From: Lineus longissimus
Lineage: Eukaryota > Nemertea > Pilidiophora > Heteronemertea > Lineidae
Length of the DNA stretch: 64,000 bases
NCBI RefSeq assembly: GCF_910592395.1
Contig: NC_088319.1
Span: 10,044,001-10,108,000, forward strand
Direction: 5' to 3'
In this document: positions 32,101-47,000 of the stretch, piece by piece
How the letters are laid out: each line of letters opens with the position of its first letter
How positions within the stretch are numbered: the stretch's first letter is position 1
Made by a program: the position numbers and the translations under genes
The notes under the pieces: generated by a model
The model's input: only the letters and a program-made list of their open reading frames with translations
Told to the model about the DNA's origin: nothing
The model's database searches: none

Positions 32101-35100
32101 TCTGTACATATTTACAAAAATTCAGGTCAATGTGACCTACTTTTCAGGTGTAAATAGGTCAGGTCATCACATAACACTCAATGTCAGTTATATCAAGAAA
32201 CCTTCACTTTGTGATCTTCAAAGGTGAATTATTGATTGATATGATCAAGATTGACATAGAGCTTGTAACATTTTAACCTTGACTTAGTTTCCAAGGTCAG
32301 AAAACTTAAAGTTGATATATTCACTACTATTTGTCTGAGATTCTTCAAATTTTATATGGAGACACCTAATGGGATCTATACAAGTTGACCCAATTAAGGT
32401 CAATTGTGACCTAGTTTATCAAGTTGCAGAAGTCAAACTCTAAAAGTGTCATTGACGTGCCACATTTTTTCATATCTAAAAGTCAATTTAACCTCCATAT
32501 GTCATTTCATCTGCAATTTAATGATTCCCAGGTGAGCACAATGTCCCCAGGACATTTCATTAAAATTGCCTGTGAGATAATGAAGAGACAGGATTAGCTG
32601 GGTCCAAATACTTCAGATACATGACCAACTAATACCATTCTCTGCTGAATACCGCATGCAATTATCTTATTCTATCTCCGTGATATTAAAAAAACCTGTG
32701 GACATTTACTTTCTGGAAGGACTGTACATTCCACTTATTTCATTGTGAATTACTTATACATTTCAGAAGTAGTAGCTCCATATCTTTATCTGCCTCATTT
32801 AGTGATTCTACAGACGAAATTGACACAACAAGCATAAGCCAGGGCAGGTAAGTCATAAACTAAGACCTAATAATGCGAGTGTGCAGGCCAGTAAAATACG
32901 GAAAGGGACAACTGTAATGTTGGGTTCTTTTATTTTGGGGGGGAACCAGAACAAATTCATTGGGTGTATATTGAGTCAGATTTCCCGCCACACAAAATAT
33001 CCTGAAAGCCAATGGGCCTATATAAAGCATCTACAGTGGAACCTCCCTTATCGGACACCTCTCTACTAAGGACAACCCCTTTATTATGGACACTAGTTTT
33101 ACCCACCATCGCGCAATAGCTCGGAAAATTAAAATAATCAATTTTGTCTCTTAGACAAAATGCTCTATATCTCCTTTATCTTGAGGAGCTCAGAGCTGAA
33201 TAAGATATCAGTTTGTTCGTCTTGGTAATATCTCTCAAATGAATAACATTTAGTAACTGAGTTCAGGATACTTTTACCCACCCTTTTAAAATAAAAATGA
33301 CCTTTTTTTAATTTCTGAAGTTCCAAATTTTTAGTCTTTGTCAATTCTTGCTAATACCGAACTTGAGGCATTGGTTTTTTCCAAACGCTACCCGAGTTGA
33401 GTGTCTTTTACCAACATCTTGGCTTCACCCTGGCGATGTTTGGTGAGACAGCCAATACCTCAATTCGGTATCAATTTCTTTAACTTGGAACTATTTGATT
33501 TCATGCATATTGCACGTGATTGACCGGCTTTCATCTTCTTTGCAGTCTCTGTATGCCTTCTGATAAAAGAAGACGCAAACGTGACAAAATCAAAGCATGT
33601 TTGCGTAAACTCAAATATCTCATACCGTCCACAACGGAGAGCAAGAAGGAATCAGGTACGGTGTTTGCCCTGAGGCAAGCACTGAGTCATATCAAACAAT
33701 TGCAAGGTAAGCTCAAGTTACACCAAAACAAATTTGTGTCAATTTCATTATTACATTTTTTGCGTGATCGTCAAAATTAACGAAACCATTATTGTATTGC
33801 CGGGTATTATACCCTGTGCTGGAGTAAATTCTGAAAATATGCATTCCCCACAATTCAAATCTGTAAAAATTCCAATATCAAAGTAATCTGTTGGAACGGA
33901 TTTACAAGGGTTGATCAAGTTTTAAAATGAGGTGAAATGCCCGTTGTATAAAATATTCCCATCACAAACCCATTTTGGTCCTTGAACCAGTTATGAAGAT
34001 TTAGCAACAGAGGAAGTGATGTGACATCATTGAAGTCTTGACAAGTCACATTGCAACACACGCTACATTAAGACTTGTGTGTGATGAGTAATGCAGCTCC
34101 TTAAACACCGTCACACAAGTGCTAAGTAATTAATCAAAATTGAGAAACACGATCAAGGCAGTATTTCTGATCATGGTATTGTCATGCCTACATTTCGCTT
34201 AACAGATTGCTTCACTCCCTTGAATCGGAATAGGAGAGTAGCGCTTAATGATTAGAATTCATGCTCAGGGATGATTCGTTCGTTATTTAACCATGACGAG
34301 ATGGTCATGTTTTGAAGAACGGGGACCGTATCATAAGTGTCAAGAAGCATGGCCACTCAACCTCTGCTTTGTCCTGTTTGTTGCTTGAAACCTTGATAGC
34401 ACCCCTTTGAAGGATGAAGATAGCGCGTCACTTTAAACGCATCGACTGATGTCAGCATGTTGTTGATGTTGGGCTTGCTCTTCGTGATAATAAAATATGA
34501 ACCCATCTTTTCATATTAAAATACCATATAAGTCAAAGCAACGTGCTTGAAAAAAAAAGTTATCTGGCCTTGCATGTGTATTACGCAGGCCTTGTCTTTT
34601 AAGAAAAGTTAGCCCCTAAACTCTTTCATTAACCCCATAAACTCCTTCGTTAGCCCCTTAACACTTTCATTAGCCCCTTCTATAAATTTTTTTCGTTGGC
34701 CTCTTTAAAAAATCTTTCCCTCACGCAGGCTTTTGGGTGTGAATTTTCGAATGAAGTGGGCTGTGTCATTTAAAAACCGTATTTGGATGCCTGACTGCAG
34801 CAACCCCCGCAACCTTGAACATTTATTTATTTATTTATTCTACAGTTCGTACTGCAGTAGGAGGCAAGGATGCCATTGACCAGGTCACCCACTACTGATG
34901 AATGATATGAAAATTAATAAATTAATACAAAGGCCCTGATACTGCAAACGGGGAAGTTTTTATAGCCATTTTATTTTTTCGCGATGAACAATATTTGGCC
35001 TCATTATATGTAGTTCTGTTCACATGTTTTAACATGCACCATTTCGTTCTACCTCTAGGCGCTGCGGATACTGGTGCAAAATTCTCGATCAAAATAGACG

Positions 35101-37994
35101 AAATTCAGGAAATCGTCGAAACGAAGCAAGGTGCCAGTGCCAGTGGTACAAATGTAAGTTTTCGTCTCTCTTTATCATGGTTTCCACCAGTGTATCGTGA
35201 AGAGGAGGGGGGGTTGAGAGGTTTAAACAACCCACCCCACCCCTTTGACTTGCAAGCAGTTTCCTTGAAGCAGCAATTTTTTACTTAAAAGCGTGAAAAT
35301 TTCAAATCTCAGCAGGCTATTACTTTAGGTGATACATTGGATTATGTGCTCACAACACTACTGTACTTGAATGTATGCCAAAGTTGCAATTTCAGAAAAT
35401 CGTGAAAAAACTTTCCCAAACAGTACTCCTGATATGGCGTGATCTTTCTTAACAGTTGATGATATGCTCGTCACTATATTTCAGAACTGTGTGTTAGCAG
35501 TTCACCAAGGAACAATCCTGCTATGTTCCACCCAGCTGGAACAACTCTTGGGTTATCCTAAGGTAAGTGAACGTCATCCCTGCTGTCAGGTTTTACTGTT
35601 TTCAAGGCGATTTCGGCAAGTGAACATTTCTGCAATCTGATTTGCTGTAAAGGATGAGATATCTTTCAGAGTGCCCTGGGCTGGTTGTTGGGCTACATGT
35701 TAATTCTTGCATCAGGTCTGTGTCTGCTCAAGGCTTTGCATGCTTGAGTAAGAACTTATTGCAGTCTCTGCCTTTGGCATTATCCTTATTTCAATGTTCC
35801 GTCATTGTTTCCAGGACTACCTCTGCAACCATTCATTCAGTGCCCTTGTACATCACCGAGATGAGCAGACCGTATCATTCAGCGTCCAGGGACCCAAGAG
35901 CTCCAGCGATGAGGAAGCTGTGGATGAAGGTGAGTTGGGATAGCTATGATTCATTCGGTCATCATCATCAGATGAACCTCTTAACCATTCTTCAAACAGT
36001 TACATCATCAGATGAGCCTCTTAGCCATTCTTCAATCAGTTACATCATCAGATGAGCCTCTTAGCCAGATGAGCCTCTTGGCCATTCTTTAAACAGTCAT
36101 CATCATCAGATGAGCCTCTTGGCCATTCTTCAATCAGTCATCATCATCAGATGAGCCTCTTGGCCATTCTTCAATCAGTCATCATCAAATGAGTCTCTTA
36201 GCCATTCTTCATTCTGTCAGTTGAGCCTCTTAGCCATTCCTCAATCAGTCATCATCATCAGATGAGCCTCTTGGCCATTCTTCAATCAGTCATCATCATC
36301 AGATGAGTCTCTTAGCCATTCTTCATTCTGTCAGTTGAGCCTCTTAGCCATTCCTCAATCAGTCATCATCATCAGATGAGCCTCTTAGCCATTATTCAAT
36401 CAGTCATCATCACCAGATGAGCCTCTTAGCCACTCTTCAATCAGTTACATCATCAGATGAGCCTCTTAGCCAGATGAGCCTCTTGGCCATTCTTTAAACA
36501 GTCATCATCATCAGATGAGCCTCTTGGCCATTCTTCAATCAGTCATCATCATCAGATGAGCCTCTTGGCCATTCTTCAATCAGTCATCATCAAATGAGTC
36601 TCTTAGCCATTCTTCATTCTGTCAGTTGAGCCTCTTAGCCATTCCTCAATCAGTCATCATCATCAGATGAGCCTCTTGGCCATTCTTCAATCAGTCATCA
36701 TCATCAGATGAGTCTCTTAGCCATTCTTCATTCTGTCAGTTGAGCCTCTTAGCCATTCCTCAATCAGTCATCATCATCAGATGAGCCTCTTAGCCTTTCT
36801 TCAATCAGTCATCATCATCAGATGAGCCTCTTGGCCATTCTTCAATCAGTCATCATCATCAGATGAGTCTCTTAGCCATTCCTCAATCAGTCATCATCAT
36901 CAGATGAGCCTCTTAGCCATTCCTCAATCAGTCATCATCATCAGATGAGCCTCTTGGCCATTCTTCAATCAGTCATCATCATCAGATGAGTCTCTTAGCC
37001 ATTCTTCATTCTGTCAGTTGAGCCTCTTAGCCATTCCTCAATCAGTCATCATCAGATGAGTCTCTTAGCCATTCTTCATTCTGTCAGTTGAGCCTCTTAG
37101 CCAATCCTCAATCAGTCATCCTCATCAGATGAGCCTCCTAGCCATTCTTTAAACAGTCATCATCATCAGATGAGCCTCTTGGCCATTCTTCAATCAGTCA
37201 TCATTATCAGATGAGCCTCTTAGCCATTCTTCAATCAGTTACATCATCAGATAAGCCATTCTTCAATCCGTCAGTTGAACCTCTTAGCCATTTTTCAATC
37301 ATTCAGTTGAGCCTTTTAGCAATTCTTCGATCAGTCATCATTATCATAATATGAGCATCTCCCAATCTTATCCTATTGTTATTGACATTTGTTGTATTCC
37401 ATTTCCAGGACTGGCAATGGCTGAAGGACCAAGGGAAATATACTTCCGAATGCAGTAAGTATATTTCAATTTGATTGTCTGAGGTGTTGTATCAGTGGAT
37501 ATTGATGTGCTTTGCCACAAGTCTGCTATGGACAGAGTCTTCCCCATCTTGGTTTGTCCAAGTACAGAGTATTAAACTGTTGGTATAACACTATAAACAG
37601 GCATCATTTAAAGGGCTTAATAGAACACACCGGTTGTAGTGCAATTGGAAAAAAATTATTTGTTAACAAGAACAGATAGACAGACTGTCAACATATATCA
37701 TAAGAACAGTGCATTGATAGTTTATTTGACGGAGTTAGGGCACAAAGGACATGCGTACACTTTTAATGCAGGGTTGTTAGATGATAGATGGCGACGCTGT
37801 ATATCTGCTCATCTTCAGCGCATTTTTTCAAACTGGCACATATGTCCTCTGTGCTTGAAGCCCTTCATTTGACAATGCTTCTCTCTGTCAATATCAAACA
37901 AACATCCAAATTCTGTCAAGATTGCTGACTGAAGCCCTTGTCGTCACAATATTATCTTCTTCACTAATCATTGTTATTTGAGCACACCTATGAT

Positions 37995-38027
<33 letters not shown>

Positions 38028-41000
38028 GATCTCTTGCAGGTGTTTCAAGGGGTTACGCCATGGGTTCAGTGTCACAAACAGCGAATATCTCACGCTGCTC
38101 GCAACCATCACGCTCGCGACAAAAACGGTTGAGCAAAAATCAGAATTTGATGATGCCGAGACGAAAAAGAAGACGTATGCGTATTACATCTTTAACTGTT
38201 CAGAAGTAAAGCCTGCCTACAAAATTCCAATGGAGGTTCCAGACTTGGCTATCTTCAGCACACGACACAGTATATACTGCCTATACACCTACATGCATCC
38301 GAGGTGAGTTTCGAGCCCTCAGTTCAGTGTTTTGGGGCTATTTTTAGAAAGTATTGAAAATATGTATCATTTTTCCAAAAAATAAATAATCCATGACACA
38401 AAAATTACCTGTCGGCAAACAAGAGGCAGCAAATGACGTTACATTTCTGACTCTGGCACTTTTGGGAGCCGTTTTTGTGAGGCAAGAGTAACCGTGTCAG
38501 GCAGTAACAGGGCAGTGAAGCAAAAAAATGTGTTCTAAAATGCAAAATAACTGTAAAATGTGTGCACACGAGATCCTCCTTGACGGTGGTATGGATCTGG
38601 AGAGACGGGGTTGAACAATTACTGGGCATAAAGTACAAGTTTGGAGTTTTCTATCTACAGTCCAAACCACAATTGTCATCCCTAAATTCGTGTCATTGGC
38701 GCGTCATTGACGAACTACCCAGACGCGAAATATAGATAGGTGCGCCACTGGTGCGTCATTGACGCGTAACTCCGCTTACAACTCGCACGTACGTTGCGTG
38801 TCGATGGCGCAAAGCAGGATGGATGTCATTTGTGATTTAGACTGTAATGGCCATTTCACTTGCTTCTAACCTCTCTAACCTTTGAGAAACTTTGTGCTTT
38901 GTGTAAATGATAAGCAGTAAATACACAATCAAGATGTGTGAATGCATTTTAAGCCAGTTAATTCACTCTGCTCACCAAAATGGCTATTTCTGAAATTTTC
39001 ACAAACTTTATTTTTTTTCCCCAGCTCGATCCGGTACTTAGGATTTCTACCGTCAGACATTGAGAATACATCCATCTTTAATCTTTACCATCCAAATGAT
39101 ATGATGCACCTCTACAATATGTATGAGGAAGGTAAGTTGTCTTCTTCATCTTGATAATATTAACACAAATAACAGAATCTTAGTGGGTTATAAATACGTA
39201 CTCCTCTTGACACGTGTTTCAAACTCTTACAAGGAAAATGCTTCTAACTTCTTCATCATGCACTTTGTATCATAATTTATGCAGCAGCATTTAGCGAGGT
39301 GTTTGATGCGCATTTTTTTGCGCCCCACGTTCTGAATTTAGGCGCGTTATATGGCACGCCTTAAAAGACGATGCCTGTGAGGCTTTATTGTAGACTCAGA
39401 CAACTTCTCATGGTCTCCTTCTTCATTTGCGTCTTTCAGTTATTAAGGCAGGTGTCAGTGCAACCCGCAGCAAACCGTATCGACTCCGAGTTAAAAATAA
39501 CGACTACATTATGGTGGAGACAACTTGGTCATGTTTTGTCGATCCTTGGACCAAGAAACTGGAATTCCTTGTCGGACAGCACAAGGTTCTACAGTAAGTT
39601 CTATTCTGTGAAATGCTCAAGATTCGATAATGGACTTGATGCCAGTCATGCATAGGGACCAGGTCGAAAAAATCTAGCTTCTAAGGGTTGACCATAGGTA
39701 CCACCATTTTGGCTAGAACTTGAAATCATAAAGCAATTAGAACTGTTTCAAAATGCAGCAAATGCCCTTCATAACCTGGGATGCTGTTCTCTTGAAGATA
39801 AAGAACGGACTCGTACCCTTGAAATTGGCATTGACTTCGTTTTTAAAGAGTTCTGATTGCTTTAGGATTTCAAGTTCCAGCCAAATGGTGGTGCCTGTTT
39901 AAGTCTTATTCAGTAGACATGGCAACCAAGATAATTTGACTTGTCCAAGATCGCAAGGGATGCGTCAGTGTTGGGTATCGAACCATGATATCACAAGTCT
40001 TATACTAACAAACCATGCGAACCCTTTTGCTTCCTGAAGAGACCTGTCCGCTACTCAGTTCACCAGTACTTAGCAGCTTGATAGGTTGATTTCTCTGTTT
40101 TAGCAATGTTTATATCTGTATTATGCCCCACTCAACGATTTAATTTTTGAGGCATCATGTTCTTGGTTGGTTTCCAGTGCTGCAGTATTGTCCACGGCGT
40201 CTGCATGTTCCAGGTGCTCCAACTCAAGCAATTTCACAGCTATTATGATCTGAAACGTGATGGTCACGTTTCCAACCCATATATACACCTCGATGGGATA
40301 AGATTTGGGCACGTTCAACTCATTGTTTGGTCTGTAGATGGCGCTTTGTGGAACAAAAAAGTATTGACTGACAAACAATTGGGTTGGTTGCCCCCAAGTT
40401 CTGTGACTTATTGGATATGATTAGGGGACATTTCCTATGGATTTTCAGCACTAATTCAACATGGCCGCCAGGTAGACATCTTGGATATCCTCTTCCTGTT
40501 TGTCAGGGACAACCGGTTGAAAAAAATTGGGTTTCAGCCCTGTCACTTATTCAACATGGCCGCCAGGTAGACATCTTGGATTTCCTCTTCCTGTTTGTCA
40601 GGGGACAACCGGTTGCCTAAATATCAACATCATTTCATGGACTGGAGAAGTTGCATAGAGGAGTGGTATAATCGAAATTTTCTTGACCATCTGGTTCAAC
40701 TTTGGTGTTTCATTCAAATGTTCATTCCTCAGTCGGTGCTAACTCATCGAGGGCATTTTTACAAAGCGTTACATCTCGTATTTGTTTTCACCAACAGAGG
40801 TCCTCAGCACCTGGACATCTTTTCAAGACGTTCAAGCACTGGTGTTCCTGATAGCGTGGAAGTAGAATATTTCAGGAAGAAAATCAAGGATCTATTTGTG
40901 GTAAGTTTATCAGCGATTTTTTCATCTGCTTTGTTTGCTTCGTGATTCACTGACCGCCTTGAGGGTTGGCAATAGGTACCAACATTGTTTATGGTAGTGT

Positions 41001-44000
41001 GTATCAAATAATTTTGGGGTGATTGATTACCAGGATTATGGTTCTTCACGCAGATAAAAAATGGTGGCCTGTACTGGCAGTCTCGTAATGACGTAGTTAC
41101 CCGACTGTTCTTTTGGAAGTATAAGAGTTGGAAAGTAAACGTTTTAATGGCTGCCCCTTCAATGTAACTGAAAAAAACTTGTGACTTTTCAGGTGGCTGG
41201 TAAAAGTATCGTCGCTGCCCAGAAGTTGATTGAAAATGTCCAAGCACCAGTCCTTGCTCAACCACCAGCTGATGATGCGAGAACATTGGACTCAAATAGC
41301 GTGAGTTGATTGTTCAAAAGATTGTTGTGTTACATTCTTCACTGGTTTACAACTGAATCATACTCCTTTTGACCAAAAATGACACTGCATGCTAAACAAG
41401 CATGAGAAAATTTGTCAGTGTCAGTACAGTGGAACCTCACTTTGCGGACACCTCTCTATTAAGGACAACCTCTCTATTAAGTACACTAGTTCTGGTCCCA
41501 AATTTGAACTTTCAATTCAATTTGACCTCTCTATTCAGGACACCTCTCTATTAAGGACAGGACTTGTCAGTCCCAAAGGCGTCCTTAATAGAGATGTTCT
41601 CCTGTATTTGCTTCATATGGCTCCTTCTTGGTCATGCTTTGTCCAGTATTTAATGAGTTTCTAAAACCCCTCAAAGTTTTATGAGTACCTGATATATATC
41701 TGCCATTGATCAGCGTATAAAATTCTTTATCTTTGTGTGTTCAGAGCTGAAGGAGATATAATTTTCTTTGTTTTGATTTCATCTTGCAGTGTATTGATAA
41801 GAAATATGCTAGAACCTCTCTATCAAGGACACCCTCGGGACTGACAAGTGCTGTCCTTAGTAGAGAGGTGTCCTGTTAGAGCAGTCAAATTGAATGGGAA
41901 CACCCAATTTGGGACCCAAACTAGTGCCCTTAATAGAGAGGGTGTCTTTAACAGAGAGGTGTCCGCTTAGGGAGGTTCTACTGTAATTACCCAATAGGAA
42001 AACTCGGGCTGGCCTTTGTAAAAAAACACATATTTTGGTCTTTCTAAAGTTTTAAATTCTTTGTCCTTATCACTTCTTGCAAATTCTTGTTTATACTCAT
42101 GGATAACTTTTGGGTTTTTGTAGCCACTGGAACTACAAGCAGAAGATGATTTGGAGGACATGTCGGGCGGTGTTACGAGGGTGACTGCCAGCTACAATCA
42201 AGTCAGCTACTCGCAAATCATCAGAAAGTAAGTCGTATGTCTTTGTGGCAGAGATACAGGTTTGCTGGTTTATAGGCCGGGTAAATAATGTGAAGCCCTC
42301 AAAGCGCCTGAAATCTGTTAGTGGATTAAGCGCCATGCAAGTCTCCTCATTATCATGACAGGAAAAATACCGTCGACCATAAAATTGTAAGCACCCACTA
42401 ATTTTTGCGATTCATGAGAAGTCATGAAAAAATCGAACATCCATGCCTATTTTGGCTGAAATAGAAAGCCTTCTTTTAATAAGTTGATTAAATACAGCAT
42501 TAGTCCCCAGTCCAGAGCTGAAAAAGCCCCTTGGAATTGCCTGATGTGCAAAATTGCAATGTCCTGTGTCGATTTCAGTTTCCTGATGACGTGTCCCCAG
42601 ACTGTCTTTGACCCCGAGATACCCACCATCAGCATGATCAGTAAGAAGCTCCTGAGCACGACGGCGAAAGGAGTCCATTATGATGAGAATACACGTGTGC
42701 CTGTCGCTAATCTTTCCACGGTGAAACCACCTAGTTTCTGTAGCAGTACTAAGGTAAGGTGTTCGTCGTCTTTACCTTCTTTTGATTGTTTTTCAGCGCT
42801 TGAATGGCTAGCTGTTAATGGTTCGGGTCACGATGATAGCATTTCGGTTTAGTCTGGTTTGCAACATTCGACTCTGCTTGAAGGGTTGGTCTTCCTACAG
42901 GATGTTGAATGGGGTTGTTGTTTGCAAGATTCAGTAGAATAAACAGTGGAACCTCTCTTAGCAGACACCTCTCTATCAAGGACAATCTCTCTATTAAGGA
43001 CACTAGTTTCAATCCCAAATTGGTTGTTTCCATTCAATTTGACCTCTCTAATCAGGACACCTCTCTATTAAGGACAGCACTTTTCATTCCTAAGGGTGTC
43101 CTTGATAGAGAGGTTCTACTGTACAATTATCATACATGCCTGTATCATGTTGTGAACTATTTTCTGAATCTTTTCAGGCACTGTTATCGGAGCCGGAACC
43201 AATGAGTCCAAATCCTGCAAAAGAGATGGACCCCTTGGATGAGACAGTCCCCCAAGGTGGCAAGGTCTACAAGCCAAAAAAACTTACAAAAACTGCTCTC
43301 ATGCGCCACACCAAAACACAGGAGCAGTTTTTCCTCCAGCAGATGGCTACAGCAGAAGCAAAAGAATTAATGCGTATGCCGGAACCTCGTGAAAATATCA
43401 AGGCTGGTACTAAGCGCCCTCTGGAATCGGATGAGTGTCAACATGGGACAGCGAAACGAGTGCGTGGTTTGGAGCCCCCGCCAGCAGCCACGGCCACCTC
43501 AAGCTGGGACTACCAGCCAATCATGGAGTACAGCGAAATGGATTTTTCCGCAAGTCAATATGGGAACGTCGCGACCGGTCCTCAGGATTTCCACCATCTT
43601 AGCTGCAGCCAGCGCATGATGGGCTTGTCCCAGAATCCACCACGTGCACGTCTACATGGAGGGAAGGTAACGCCATCCCATCTTTCCCTCTCACCAGACG
43701 AAATTACGGATAATACGTTTAATGAATCGCTTGTGGTAAGAATCTGAATTTTTATTCTATTTTTGCTATTTATCGGTTTTGATTTGTAGTTGCAACAAAG
43801 GTACTCGAGGAAACCTACATGTATCTATCCAGAGACTGTAATTTGAAGAAAAGTATATACTGGAGAGGTTCATTGCATAGAAAGGCTCATCCAGATTTGT
43901 TTTACCTGATGCCTGTTCCATGCTGTCCTCGGCTTTTCTGCTTAGTCACTTTGTGATAGTTGAAAAGTCAGATGTGGAGCGATCACAGATTTTACTGTGT

Positions 44001-47000
44001 TGATGGCTTTAAGTGAGCTGAGGAGCGCCTGTACAATGGGCCTATTATTCACCTGTGATTGGTTTCTATGAAAAAGATGCTTCTCGATTGCTCAAACCCG
44101 TTGACACAGTATCTTCTTGCTCATGTGTCCGTTAATGCCATTTGGTCTGATGCTGTGTCCATGAAGGACTTCATATAGTTTTGTACGATTGACTCATAAT
44201 TGCGTGATTATTGATTTCATTCCTATTTCAGTCAGTTGGTGGAGGATTGTCCTCATCTCATTACACAGAGGGATTGTCTGACCCAGATATCTCCGTCTCC
44301 TCCAGTCTATTCTCGCTCCCGTCGAGGATCAAAAGGATTGAGGTAGGTCAGGTTAGTAATGCCACCTATTGATAGGGATTTAATTGATTGGCATGAGATG
44401 TACCCCAACCACCTCACAATTGTACTTCGAACTGTCTCGCAAGAAAGTGTTCCGAATCCCCCCCCCCTCTCGTAACTCCTGATGGTTCTACCGCTCTCAC
44501 CTGGAAGGTCTGTCACAAAAAACTTGACCAGGAAGCGGCCCTTACCCCCCTCTCCTCCAAACCGTCTTACTTTACTCGACTAAAAACTTGTGAAAACTTG
44601 GCAGTGGTCCTTGTCCCCCTCCCCATCCCCATATTTCCCTGACTTTCCTCGACTAAAGGCCATTGAAAACTTGGGCTGTTTTTGGTACATGTTTGATTTT
44701 CACTTGTTTAATTTCCACTGGCATAGCATGTGTCCATAGCTATCTACGTACAGACACAGCATATATCCACAGCTGTCCTTAGTTAATTGCCTGTAGAAAT
44801 TGAATGACAAGGCATGAACCACCGCAAAAACAGTGTGTGAAGGTCCCTTTAAGTACAGTCCAAATCACAATTTACCATACCTTCCATCATTGTAGTATGA
44901 TTAAACGATAAAAAAACTTGTCTCACTGTGTTGATTCCAAAGTTGTTTTTTTTAAAGAACCAAGTTCCCTCAAGTATAACACTCTGACTTGACTTACTTG
45001 TTTACAGTATTTACCTAATTCAGTTCATTATCTATGAATCAAGAAAACCATACAAGCCTGTTTTTTGAGTAGAAATATGAGAGGGTTGTTTGTCTTGGCC
45101 CTGAGTTCTAAAACACAGTGTTATTTTCTGTTTTATATCACTTGCCACTATTTTAAGAAGAAGTCTAAAAACCTTTAAAAATTCGAGTCATCGCAAACTT
45201 CATTCCAAAATCTAAGACAAAAATGCTTCTTGCGTCTCTTGGTTGTCGTGCCGCTATAACATTCTGACGACAGGTCAATGACGTCTTAATTTAGTCCACA
45301 GAAACAGTGACCATCACATGACCAAGAAGTTCTATGTCGGAGAGTGCATGTGATACATCTTCATGATACTGAAAAATTTCTCATGGCTGGATTGCACACA
45401 TAACAATGGCAAAAATCTGATTGAAATGTTTGAATAAAAGTTGTTTTGCCGAGTCAGTTTTAGTAGTCTAAAGATACCGGTAATCTAGGGTTTTGGTGTG
45501 ATATTTCCTGCTGCTCTTGTGTAACACCTGTGACCTCGATGAAGTCTTGGCATGTGATAAATAACATCAATAGAGGACTCCCATTTCCTGCACAGAATAT
45601 GTCTGTTATAAGCCTACTTTCTTGTGAGAAGATCACACACTGACTTAACTGTCCTTATATTAATCTCTGACCTTGGACAGGAACTTTTGAAACGTTGCAG
45701 GAGTTGCTTGTAATCACCAGGGTTTTATAACTAAGGTAATACAATTAGGTAAGGAATGGCTAATGTGATCTACAGACTAGGTGTTTGGCACAGGGCTCAA
45801 GCAACAAAATGGCTTCTATCACGGGTAAGGCCGAGCAATTTGTCCGTCTCTGGAGACTATTTCTCCAGCGTTTTGAACTAATAACACTTACGTTGAGCCC
45901 TGTGTCATGATTTATGTTAGTAGTACAGTACACCTGTAGTAATTGTGTCATATCAGAATATAAATTACATTCCTGAAAGCTTGCGGGGCAAAAACGAGTG
46001 TTTTTCGGTAAAATTATCCGTAATGTGTCTGACTGAAAAACAATAATAATTCTGCGGTGTAAATGAGTATATTGCTGGTCTGTATAACAAAAAGCTAATT
46101 GCTATAATCAAGAATCCTTTAAAAGGCCATTTTCAACTCTAAATTTAAATTGCGCCGGCGTGAACGTAACCACTGTGTTGACGTTGCAAATATCAGCCTT
46201 GACCTTTGACTCGAAACCATTGATCTTGACATTAAATGTGTATCAATATCGTATTTTCCAGGATGAAGGTGGATGTATGGCCAAGCCATTGTACTGGCCG
46301 GGGCGCATCATGTCGGTGCCTGCCTGGCTCATGATACAGAACTGGAATGAGAGTTCCATTCAAGGATACAAGGTAAATGTCACCCTTTTTACAATGCAAG
46401 ACACAAGAAAATTCAATTTGTTCACTTAACTAACTGAGTTTACCGCAGATTGTCCACAAAGGGGCTTTGTGCTTTAAGGAACCATCCCTTGTATTGTTAT
46501 TGTAGCCAAAACTACCTGGGTGATTTTTCTGAAACTTGCATTGATGACACCATGGCCCAAAACATTAATTATGGTAAAACAATGAATTGAAATTGACCTA
46601 ATTAATTTCTTTTCTCTTGGTTCAAACCCAAAAATGATTTAAGGGTAAATGGTGGAAGCTTTACATTTTTAGACATTCAACAAGAATTGCCATGACAAAC
46701 TGATATTTAAGGCCATTAGGGTCCTGAATTTGACTATTTTCAGTAAAAAACAGTTGAATAGTTCCTCAAATTGCCACTAAAAACCAGAAGTGTTGTTTTG
46801 AAGTCCAACTGTCTTGCAGTTTTGCTGAAGATGTAAAGCAGGAGATTCTGTTTGTGTGCATTTCTCTTGGTATTTTCAATACAATCAGAAAATTCATCTG
46901 TGACCCGTTCCAGCAAAACCAGTCGCATGTCGCTCTGAGCTTGGCAGGTTGAGACGGACTGTTTGTTCATTTCACTATTGTCTGCCTTTTGTGAAATCTG

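Noticed and set aside
34846-34883. Possible extra PER exon after a TTATTCTACAG acceptor
   Set aside because: The piece would end at CAG|GTCACC and break the reading phase between exons 33706 and 35059, which join directly in frame without it.
35654-36055. 133-codon frame starting in PER intron 5
   Set aside because: Reads PER exon 6 in the wrong frame and continues into the 41-bp minisatellite.
35945-37345. CRISPR-like appearance of regular repeats
   Set aside because: Units are contiguous tandem copies without unique spacers, inside an animal intron; it is a minisatellite.
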